Below, piece by piece: positions 1 through 5,164 of a stretch of DNA of 5,318 nucleotides. A model generated the notes under the pieces. The model saw only the letters and a list, made by a program, of their open reading frames with translations, was not told where the DNA came from and made no database searches. This DNA comes from Lachnospiraceae bacterium. GTDB lineage: Bacteria > Bacillota > Clostridia > Lachnospirales > Lachnospiraceae. The position numbers and the translations under genes were made by a program. The first letter of the stretch is position 1. Every line of letters starts with the position of its first letter. Location: assembly GCA_017483425.1 (NCBI GenBank), contig JAFUWM010000008.1:1-5318 (forward strand), in the 5' to 3' direction.

Positions 1-617
1 ACTTTGTCCTCGACATAGGACATACCATCGGCGTTAAAATACCTCGTACCCGTTATCAGATTGTATACATTTGCATTCTCACCCGCAAGCTTGTAGGCTA
101 TAAGGTGGCTCCTGTTATACAGATACGGGGGATCCGAATCAACTATACCGTCATATCTGTTCTGTTTCCATCCAGTAGGATGTATCTCGCTTATATCGCC
201 TCTCTTCTCTGTAGGCATAAGCTCCTTACAGACATTTGCATATGCGGTTCCGCAGCGTCCGAGACTGTCAAGCGCCGAATAATATTCAAAGGCCTCCGTC
301 GTCACATCTTCATCAGAAAAAAAAGGTATCCCGTCATTTATATAGACATATTTTTTCCCGCTGTATTCAGGAATGGTCTCAGGATCAAATCCCTCCGGCC
401 AGAGCGAGCCGTGAGGGACGATCACGGCGCCTGTTTCGCTGTAAAAGCCATCTATGTCATCATCAATTTCCGTCTGGTCATTTGTCGTTTCGGACGCTTC
501 GCTGTATACGCCGTCAGCCTGTACTTTCCGATCATATCCCGTATCCCCACATGCTGTAAGCATTATGACAGATATCAATGCTGAAATTAATATTATTGTG
601 ATATTCCTGTATCTCAT
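1..617 (-). CDS. Secreted lipoprotein DNA/RNA non-specific endonuclease (3' end beyond window)
   Basis: Partial gene: 205 codons are visible, starting at ATG 617, and the C-terminus lies left of the window. Residues 1-22 form a lipoprotein signal peptide: a short basic start (MRYR), a hydrophobic stretch, then the lipobox LTAC with Cys23 as the lipidation site. A Ser/Thr/Asp/Glu-rich linker follows to about residue 60. The nuclease core shows NRSHLIAYKLAGENAN at 168-183 and NLITGTRYFNADGM at 186-199. These match the beta-beta-alpha metal nuclease family (NUC1/EndA type), where the His of the R-S-H motif (His171) is the general base and a downstream Asn helps hold the metal. The family cleaves DNA and RNA without sequence preference; here it would sit on the outer face of the membrane, for nutrient scavenging, DNA processing or competition, which I cannot distinguish. 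The start is weakly served by an AGG about 9 bases upstream. No convincing own promoter is seen; the pckA terminator lies just upstream. Confidence 0.85.
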   Translation of the reverse strand, partial: MRYRNITIILISALISVIMLTACGDTGYDRKVQADGVYSEASETTNDQTEIDDDIDGFYSETGAVIVPHGSLWPEGFDPETIPEYSGKKYVYINDGIPFFSDEDVTTEAFEYYSALDSLGRCGTAYANVCKELMPTEKRGDISEIHPTGWKQNRYDGIVDSDPPYLYNRSHLIAYKLAGENANVYNLITGTRYFNADGMSYVEDK

Positions 618-630
618 TTTATAAACCTAT

Positions 631-666
631 AAAAACGGGTGCGATCCCGATATACAAACCGCACCC
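631..666 (-). terminator. Rho-independent terminator downstream of pckA
   Basis: Read on the minus strand, GGGTGCG (666-660) pairs perfectly with CGCACCC (643-637) around a 16-base loop, followed by GTTTTTAT. The 7-bp GC-rich stem plus U-tract fits an intrinsic terminator for the pckA transcript. On the plus strand the hairpin is not followed by T residues, so it acts one way. It ends only 13 bases before the nuclease start codon, so it also lies within any longer nuclease leader. Confidence 0.75.
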
Positions 667-689
667 ATATCATTCCTCTATTTATCTTC

Positions 690-710
690 CGGATATTTAT
701 GACATATCCG
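690..710 (-). other. Small hairpin just after the pckA stop codon
   Basis: CGGATAT and ATATCCG form a perfect 7-bp inverted repeat around a 7-base loop, starting 9 bases after the pckA stop codon. No T-run follows, so it is not a terminator on its own. It may stabilise the 3' end of the mRNA or be a protein site. The stop itself is a tandem TGA TGA. Confidence 0.4.
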
Positions 711-719
711 TCCGTTTCA

Positions 720-2333
720 TCAAAGCTGAGGGCCTGCCGCTACGAGAGCCTTGCCTGCTTCATTTCCTTCGTACTTCTTGAAGTTATTCTGGAACCTGCC
801 TGCAAGATCCTTAGCCTTTGTCTCCCACTCGGAAGCGTCACCATAGGTATCGCGAGGATCAAGTATGCCTGAATCAACACCCGGAAGCTCTGTAGGAACC
901 TCAAAATTGAAGTAAGGGATCTTCTTCGTAGGAGCCTTGAGCACGTCGCCGTTAAGGATAGCATCTATGATGCCACGGGTCTCCTTGATTGAGATTCTCT
1001 TGCCTGTGCCGTTCCATCCGGTATTTACAAGATAAGCTTTTGCTCCGCTCTTCTTCATTCTCTTTACGAGCTCTTCACCGTACTTCGTAGGATGAAGCTC
1101 AAGGAACGCCTGTCCGAAGCATGCGGAGAATGTAGGAGTAGGCTCGGTGATGCCTCTCTCTGTTCCCGCGAGCTTAGCCGTGAAGCCTGAGAGGAAATAG
1201 TACTGTGTCTGCTCAGGATCAAGGATGGATACCGGAGGAAGTACTCCGAACGCGTCAGCCGAAAGGAAGATAACATTCTCAGCCGCAGGACCGGAAGATA
1301 TCTTGTTAACGTTCTTTGCGATCTTCTCGATATGCTCGATAGGATATGACACACGGGTATTCTCCGTAACACTCTTGTCTGCAAAGTCGATCTTTCCGTT
1401 GCCGTCTACGGTAACGTTCTCAAGCAGAGCGTTTCTCTTTATTGCATTATAGATATCAGGCTCTGACTCCTTGTCGAGATTTATAACTTTGGCATAGCAG
1501 CCGCCCTCGAAGTTGAAGACACCCTCATCATCCCAGCCATGCTCATCATCACCGATAAGAAGTCTCTTGGGATCTGTGGAAAGCGTCGTCTTACCTGTAC
1601 CTGAAAGGCCGAAGAATATAGCGGTGTGCTTACCCTCCATGTCGGTATTTGCCGAGCAGTGCATGGATGCGATGCCCTTAAGGGGAAGGTAATAGTTCAT
1701 CATTGAGAACATGCCCTTCTTCATCTCTCCACCGTACCATGTGTTGATGATGACCTGCTCGCGGCTTGTGATGTTGAAAGCTACGCAGGTCTCAGAACCG
1801 AGGCCGAGCTCCTTATAGTTCTCAACCTTTGCCTTTGATGCGTTATAGACCACGAAAGTGGGCTCGAACTCTGCAAGCTCCTCATCCGTAGGCTGTATGA
1901 ACATATTCTTTATGAAGTGAGCCTGCCATGCGACCTCAACTATGAAGCGGACAGCCATTCTGGTGTCTTTGTTTGCGCCGCAGAAAGCGTCAACAACGAA
2001 AAGCCTCTTGCCGGAGAGCTCGTTCTTGGCTATCTCCTTAACCTTTGCCCAGACCTCCTCGCTCATCACGTGGTTGTCATTCTTGTATCCGTCTGATGTC
2101 CACCATACGGTATCCTTTGAGTTATCGTCCATGACGATATACTTATCCTTAGGGGATCTTCCGGTGAATTCGCCTGTCATAACATTGACCGCGTCAAGCT
2201 CTGTCAGCACACCCTTGTCAAAACCTGTGAGATCGCTCTTCATCTCCTCCTCATAAAGGAACTCGAATGAAGGATTGTGGATGATCTCGGTCGCGCCAGT
2301 GATGCCATACTTTGTTAAATCTACATTTGCCAT
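720..2333 (-). CDS. pckA: Phosphoenolpyruvate carboxykinase (ATP)
   Basis: A complete 537-residue enzyme, matching the usual length of the ATP-dependent family (E. coli 540). It interconverts oxaloacetate plus ATP with PEP, CO2 and ADP in the cytosol: gluconeogenic in aerobes, but in many fermentative gut anaerobes run as CO2 fixation toward succinate or anaplerosis. Visible signatures: GRSPKDKY at 58-65 (substrate Arg59), YGGEMKKGMFS at 200-210 (Tyr200, metal-binding Lys206), MHCSAN at 224-229 (metal ligand His225), the P-loop GLSGTGKTT at 242-250, IGDDEHGW at 260-267 (metal ligand Asp263), ENTRVSYP at 324-331 (Arg327), and NTGWNGTGKRISIK at 437-450 near the nucleotide site. All catalytic residues are present, so it should be active. 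The ATG at 2333 follows an AGAGAGGG ribosome binding site with a 7-base gap. It has its own promoter, and a terminator follows. Assignment to the ATP rather than GTP family is clear from these motifs. Confidence 0.98.
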   Translation of the reverse strand: MANVDLTKYGITGATEIIHNPSFEFLYEEEMKSDLTGFDKGVLTELDAVNVMTGEFTGRSPKDKYIVMDDNSKDTVWWTSDGYKNDNHVMSEEVWAKVKEIAKNELSGKRLFVVDAFCGANKDTRMAVRFIVEVAWQAHFIKNMFIQPTDEELAEFEPTFVVYNASKAKVENYKELGLGSETCVAFNITSREQVIINTWYGGEMKKGMFSMMNYYLPLKGIASMHCSANTDMEGKHTAIFFGLSGTGKTTLSTDPKRLLIGDDEHGWDDEGVFNFEGGCYAKVINLDKESEPDIYNAIKRNALLENVTVDGNGKIDFADKSVTENTRVSYPIEHIEKIAKNVNKISSGPAAENVIFLSADAFGVLPPVSILDPEQTQYYFLSGFTAKLAGTERGITEPTPTFSACFGQAFLELHPTKYGEELVKRMKKSGAKAYLVNTGWNGTGKRISIKETRGIIDAILNGDVLKAPTKKIPYFNFEVPTELPGVDSGILDPRDTYGDASEWETKAKDLAGRFQNNFKKYEGNEAGKALVAAGPQL

Positions 2334-2369
2334 TCTATAACCCTCTCTTCTTTAATGAAATTATTAATT

Positions 2370-2379
2370 GTAACGTAAC
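2370..2379 (-). repeat. Tandem GTTAC pair at the predicted pckA transcription start
   Basis: On the minus strand the sequence reads GTTACGTTAC, two direct copies of GTTAC, sitting about 5-15 bases after the predicted -10 box. The position suits an operator for a regulator of pckA, but ten bases can arise by chance. It is not a proper catabolite-responsive (cre) element: the spacing is one base short. Confidence 0.25.
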
Positions 2380-2384
2380 TATAT

Positions 2385-2412
2385 ATTTTACATGATTGAG
2401 CGGTAAAATCAA
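2385..2412 (-). promoter_or_regulatory. Predicted sigma-A promoter of pckA
   Basis: On the minus strand, TTGATT (2412-2407) and TAAAAT (2390-2385) are separated by 16 bases, each close to the housekeeping consensus. The -35 box begins 3 bases past the stop codon of the AraC-family gene. A start near 2378 would give a leader of about 45 bases ending in the pckA ribosome binding site. No terminator separates it from the upstream gene. Confidence 0.55.
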
Positions 2413-2415
2413 GAT

Positions 2416-3303
2416 TTATTCGGGAAGAAAATCGGAAAGCACGTCATACTCTGCATTTTCCTCTGTCCTGAGTCTGGGTGCAGACCCGTATTTCTCCTGA
2501 TAGGCTCCGGAAAACTCCGTATAGCTTGCGTATCCGCACGCATAGCACGCGTCCGCCGGAGCAGTACCACCCAGTATCATCTCTCTTGCCTTTGTCAGTC
2601 TGCGGTTCGTTATATATTCATTCATAGGACAGCCAAAAGAGTTCTTAAAGCCATCCAGCATAGACTGTTCGTCCATGTCAAAATGCGCAGCTATATCTGA
2701 TATTGATATATCTTTGCATAAGTTTTCATTTACATACCTTAACACCTCAAGCAAAGAATCATCCTCTGAGAGTTCCAGCGGCACAGTGAGGGAGGAGTCT
2801 TCCCTGGCTCTTCCGGCCTCTATCAGAAAGCTTATAACGCAAAGTCTGGCCGCAAGGTATGAAGCATATGATGATGAGCTTGTTTCAGCATCTATCCTTT
2901 TCATCATCCCCGCGAATTTGTCAGTTTCCTCGTCTCTGGGTCTTATCACATTACCGCTTTCAGACGAAAAGAGCTCGTATATATGACATTCAGGGATATC
3001 AAAATCCATCATCATGGCAGACGATATATAAAGAGTATACCGGTCGTACAGCTCTCCCGCAGCAAACAGCGGCTGATGCGGCACCCCTGTACCGACAAGG
3101 ATTATATCTCCTGCCTTGATATCATACAGCCTGCCATCGATCATATATCGGCCCGCACCGTATTTGACATAGGTTACCTTATAAAAATCATGAAAGTGTA
3201 TCCCGACCTCTGTCCCCAGTGTATCGGTATTATGGAACAGTCTGAAATCCTCATGAAGATACCCTCTTGATTCGACCGTCTGATTGTCATTATCCTTTCC
3301 CAT
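2416..3303 (-). CDS. Cupin/AraC-family transcriptional regulator
   Basis: A 295-residue cytosolic DNA-binding regulator from ATG 3303. The N-terminal half is an AraC-type cupin sensing domain: RGYLHEDFRLFH at 13-24, HFHDFYKV at 36-43, then a beta-rich stretch with GDIILVGTGVPHQP at 65-78. The C-terminal half (about 184-282) is the AraC/XylS double helix-turn-helix: first HTH around 199-220 (ISISDIAAHF...), linker with YITNRRLTKAREMI, second HTH around 250-271 ending in the typical EFSGAYQEKYGSAP. The frame extends to a TTG at 3354, but that codon lies upstream of the predicted start site of its own promoter; ATG 3327 lacks a ribosome binding site, whereas ATG 3303 follows GGAGGAGG and GAGG. 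The ligand and targets are unknown; such regulators often sense sugars or other small carbon sources and control adjacent genes, so pckA or bioY are candidates by position only. Confidence 0.9.
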   Translation of the reverse strand: MGKDNDNQTVESRGYLHEDFRLFHNTDTLGTEVGIHFHDFYKVTYVKYGAGRYMIDGRLYDIKAGDIILVGTGVPHQPLFAAGELYDRYTLYISSAMMMDFDIPECHIYELFSSESGNVIRPRDEETDKFAGMMKRIDAETSSSSYASYLAARLCVISFLIEAGRAREDSSLTVPLELSEDDSLLEVLRYVNENLCKDISISDIAAHFDMDEQSMLDGFKNSFGCPMNEYITNRRLTKAREMILGGTAPADACYACGYASYTEFSGAYQEKYGSAPRLRTEENAEYDVLSDFLPE

Positions 3304-3306
3304 GAC

Positions 3307-3325
3307 TTCCTCGTCCGCCTCCTCC
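3307..3325 (-). promoter_or_regulatory. Ribosome binding region deciding the AraC-family gene start
   Basis: GGAGGAGG (3325-3318) lies 14 bases before ATG 3303 and GAGG (3312-3309) lies 5 bases before it. The longer in-frame starts at 3327 and 3354 have no equally good site, so this favours the 295-residue protein. Confidence 0.55.
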
Positions 3326-3343
3326 ATACTTTTCTGAAATATA

Positions 3344-3373
3344 AGTATATCCAAATTCCTATGGTTTTGGCAA
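3344..3373 (-). promoter_or_regulatory. Predicted sigma-A promoter of the AraC-family gene, inside the end of bioY
   Basis: On the minus strand, TTGCCA (3373-3368) and TATACT (3349-3344) are each 5 of 6 to consensus with an 18-base spacer. The -35 box lies in the last codons of bioY. Transcription would start near 3337, leaving a leader of about 34 bases before ATG 3303. This would let the regulator be made independently of biotin control. Confidence 0.6.
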
Positions 3374-3904
3374 TTCGCTGAAAATCTTTAATCTTGTCTT
3401 TAATACCGGCCCCGCAAATGTCGATATCACGATTTTTATAAGATCCAGGATAATGAACGGCAGAACTCCTGCGGCAAAGGCTGCCTTAAATGACATCCCT
3501 GCTTGGACAGAAAGCCACGCCGTCCCTAATATATACGGTATCCAAGTGGCTGCCTCCATGGCAATGATGCTTATGATTTTATTGTTCCAATATTTATTTA
3601 ATACAATCCCGATAATTGCGGCCATGGGGAGAAATCCTATGATGTAGCCGCCGGTAGGCCCGAAAAGCTTCCCCGGCCCGCCCGTAAATCCTGAGAAAAC
3701 CGGCAGCCCTATAAGCCCCATCAGCATATATATGCAATACGCAATGACTCCCCGTTTTGTATCAAGCACATACATTGTTATATATATAGCAAGATTCGTT
3801 AATGAAATCGGAACCGGGCCGATCGGTATGGAAAGCGGCCCCAGCACGCATATGACGGCCGCCATAAGTGCAGTGGTTGTGAGGAACCTTACCTTATTTT
3901 CCAT
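3359..3904 (-). CDS. bioY: BioY, substrate-binding membrane (S) component of the biotin ECF transporter
   Basis: A 181-residue integral membrane protein, standard BioY length, predicted to have about six membrane helices. Family signatures: LGPLSIPIGPVPISLTNLAI at 21-40, where the P-x-P-I-S/T pattern is typical, GLIGLPVFSGFTGGPGKL at 63-80 followed by GPTGGYIIGF at 82-91 (the biotin-pocket loop region), and a C-terminal helix with GVLPFIILDLIKIVIS at 146-161. BioY captures biotin with high affinity and works with the shared energising module (EcfA, EcfA', EcfT), which is not encoded here and presumably lies elsewhere. The ATG at 3904 overlaps the end of bioB by 11 bases and has an AGGAGGT site (3920-3914) with a 9-base gap, so translation is probably coupled to bioB. 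Expression should follow the BirA-controlled promoter upstream of bioB. Confidence 0.96.
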   Translation of the reverse strand: MENKVRFLTTTALMAAVICVLGPLSIPIGPVPISLTNLAIYITMYVLDTKRGVIAYCIYMLMGLIGLPVFSGFTGGPGKLFGPTGGYIIGFLPMAAIIGIVLNKYWNNKIISIIAMEAATWIPYILGTAWLSVQAGMSFKAAFAAGVLPFIILDLIKIVISTFAGPVLKTRLKIFSELPKP

Positions 3905-4913
3905 CTATCCGGTACCTCCTGTCCCAACGCTCTTCCTCAGGCCGTGTCCAGTCAGGGGTCGTGTCTCGCCCCATCTCTTCAAGCATTGCCTTATCGCTTT
4001 TTATTGTAGATCCGCTGGTAGTCAGCATATTTCCGGTTATACTAGCGCTGGCTCCAGAGTTAAAAGCGTCCCTGCCGCTTTCGGTCATAAGGGCTCGCCC
4101 TCCCGCCAGCCTTATATCAGCTGTAGGATTGATATAACGGAAAATGGCAACGGTTCTTAGAATTTCATCCTCTGTATGCCTCGGTCTGCCCTCAAGCGCT
4201 GTACCGCTGATAGGCATAAGCGAATTGATCGGTATGGATTCAACCCCGAGATCCTTGAGCGTCAAAGCCATGTCAATCCTGTCGTTCCAGTCTTCTCCCA
4301 TACCTATGATCCCTCCGGAGCACACAGCCATACCTTCCGCCTGCGCCCGTCTGATATTTGCTATCTTATCTTCAAATTTATGTGTAGTGCAGATCTTGGG
4401 AAAGAATCGTTTTGATGTTTCAATATTGCAATGCACCCCGGTGACACCTGCCAGATGCAGTCTGTGAAACTGCTCCGAAGTCATGAATCCAAGAGAGCAG
4501 CAAAGTTCTATATTTAAGTTGTCTCTCATTCTCTCGAATATCTCTATGATCTTCTCAAAATCCTCGGCCGATGGCCCGAATCCCGAATCAACTATCGAAA
4601 ACCTGTCAACTCCCTCAGCCTCGTTTGCCTTTGCCTGATTAAATATCTCATCAGAAGAAAGCAGCCCATATACATCACAGGATGTTTTGTGAAATGCTGA
4701 CTGCGCGCAGAATTTACAATCCTCTGAGCATCTCCCGCTCCGTCCGCTGATTATGGTGCAAAGATCAACCTTATCTCCGCAGAGTGCCTCTCTGATCCGG
4801 TCAGCCCCCTGTTTCAGCTCGTCTATATCAGCTTCAACAAGGCTGTAGAGATCATCCTCTGCTCCAAGTCTTCTTCCTGCTATTATCTCATCCGCGAGTT
4901 TCAATACATCCAT
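3894..4913 (-). CDS. bioB: Biotin synthase (radical SAM), with Ser in place of one classical cluster cysteine
   Basis: A 339-residue radical SAM enzyme for the last step of biotin synthesis, inserting sulfur into dethiobiotin. The radical SAM motif is CSEDCKFC at 62-69 (Cys62, Cys66, Cys69). Other BioB hallmarks are VCSGGIIGMGE at 197-207, SIPINSLMPISGTALEG at 226-242 and RLAGGRALM at 268-276. Aligned by eye with E. coli BioB, the [2Fe-2S] ligands Cys128, Cys188 and Arg260 correspond to Cys138, Cys198 and Arg273, but Cys97 corresponds to Ser106 (RFSIVDSGFG). Extra cysteines occur at 139, 162 and 175. Substrate-region residues N153 and D155 correspond to Asn163 and Glu165. The frame runs up to a TTG at 4982, but that TTG is inside the -35 box; ATG 4913 has a GGAG site 6 bases upstream and gives a normal length. 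The context (bioY, BirA-like operator) supports true biotin synthase over a radical SAM paralogue such as HydE or PylB. Confidence 0.93.
   Translation of the reverse strand: MDVLKLADEIIAGRRLGAEDDLYSLVEADIDELKQGADRIREALCGDKVDLCTIISGRSGRCSEDCKFCAQSAFHKTSCDVYGLLSSDEIFNQAKANEAEGVDRFSIVDSGFGPSAEDFEKIIEIFERMRDNLNIELCCSLGFMTSEQFHRLHLAGVTGVHCNIETSKRFFPKICTTHKFEDKIANIRRAQAEGMAVCSGGIIGMGEDWNDRIDMALTLKDLGVESIPINSLMPISGTALEGRPRHTEDEILRTVAIFRYINPTADIRLAGGRALMTESGRDAFNSGASASITGNMLTTSGSTIKSDKAMLEEMGRDTTPDWTRPEEERWDRRYRIDGK
3914..3920 (-). promoter_or_regulatory. Strong bioY ribosome binding site inside bioB
   Basis: AGGAGGT lies within the last codons of bioB, 9 bases before the bioY ATG. It fixes the bioY start and supports coupled translation of the overlapping genes. 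Confidence 0.75.
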
Positions 4914-4919
4914 ATCCTG

Positions 4920-4923
4920 CTCC
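4920..4923 (-). promoter_or_regulatory. Ribosome binding site deciding the bioB start
   Basis: GGAG on the minus strand, 6 bases before ATG 4913. It lies downstream of the predicted transcription start near 4947, whereas the longer TTG start at 4982 lies upstream of it. Confidence 0.65.
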
Positions 4924-4953
4924 AATCGTTTGTTATAAATGTGACAAGGAGAT

Positions 4954-4982
4954 ATTTTATTCAATCCAGCTTGTATTGTCAA
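4954..4982 (-). promoter_or_regulatory. Strong sigma-A promoter of the bioB-bioY operon
   Basis: On the minus strand a perfect -35 TTGACA (4982-4977), an ideal 17-base spacer and TAAAAT (4959-4954) at -10. Predicted start near 4947 gives a leader of about 34 bases. The -35 box is embedded in the right half of the BirA-type operator, so repressor binding would directly block RNA polymerase. Confidence 0.85.
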
Positions 4983-5007
4983 CCTGATTTACCAATATGG
5001 TTTACAT
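4976..5007. promoter_or_regulatory. BirA-type biotin operator
   Basis: On the plus strand TTGTCAACC (4976-4984) and GGTTTACAT (4999-5007) form an inverted repeat separated by 14 bases; 7 of 9 positions pair. This matches the known BirA operator pattern TTGTnAACC-spacer-GGTTnACAA; E. coli bioO has the same half sites with a 16-base spacer. Its place over the -35 box of bioB supports repression by biotinyl-AMP-bound BirA. The birA gene is not in the window. Confidence 0.85.
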
Positions 5008-5027
5008 CTGTATCCTTAGCTGTATCC
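5008..5027. repeat. Direct repeat CTGTATCC x2, 12-base period, beside the biotin operator
   Basis: CTGTATCC occurs at 5008-5015 and again exactly at 5020-5027, separated by TTAG. It abuts the outer edge of the BirA-type operator. The period is near one helical turn, so both copies would face the same side of the DNA, as for a cooperatively bound regulator. It may equally be chance. Confidence 0.35.
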
Positions 5028-5069
5028 GCGACTCATCCCCCGTTTTTCTCTACACCCCGTACAGTCCGT

Positions 5070-5098
5070 AGCGCCTTCCCGCGCGTGAGACTGGCGCT
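5070..5098. repeat. Inverted repeat AGCGCC-N17-GGCGCT upstream of the dus gene
   Basis: AGCGCC (5070-5075) and GGCGCT (5093-5098) are perfect 6-base inverted copies, just upstream of the predicted dus promoter. They lie before the likely transcription start, so a DNA-level site is more plausible than an RNA hairpin. No T-run follows. Function unknown. Confidence 0.25.
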
Positions 5099-5100
5099 TC

Positions 5101-5129
5101 GTGCAAGAATGCTTACAACATGTTATGAT
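5101..5129 (+). promoter_or_regulatory. Predicted extended -10 promoter of the tRNA-dihydrouridine synthase gene
   Basis: TATGAT at 5124-5129 is preceded by TG at 5121-5122, an extended -10 element. The -35 at 5101-5106 (GTGCAA, 17-base spacer) is poor, as is usual with extended -10 promoters. Start near 5136 gives a leader of about 29 bases. Confidence 0.5.
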
Positions 5130-5164
5130 GTGTCAGGCTCACAGTGTTTTACAGAAGGGGAACT

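Noticed and set aside
105..584. Plus-strand reading frame of 159 codons
   Set aside because: It is antisense to the nuclease gene, whose frame carries a lipobox and a conserved catalytic motif; the plus-strand product resembles nothing known.
1942..2256. Plus-strand frame inside pckA, along with similar ones at 1225-1452 and 4144-4467
   Set aside because: They are shadows of strongly conserved minus-strand genes (pckA and bioB) and have no domains or ribosome binding sites of note.
2368..2382. Possible catabolite-responsive (cre) site around the TTGTAACGTAACTA stretch
   Set aside because: It looks similar but is one base short between the AA and CG positions of the consensus, so I do not call it.
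3304..3354. TTG-initiated 17-residue extension of the AraC-family protein
   Set aside because: It lies upstream of the predicted transcription start and is not typical of the family; kept only as an alternative if the gene is read from the bioB promoter.
4914..4982. TTG-initiated 23-residue extension of BioB
   Set aside because: The TTG is the first part of the -35 box, so this stretch would not be transcribed from the bioB promoter; ATG 4913 has a good ribosome binding site and gives normal family length.
5036..5047. CCCCCGTTTTT stretch as a possible plus-strand terminator
   Set aside because: No complementary G-rich arm precedes it, so no hairpin can form before the T-run.
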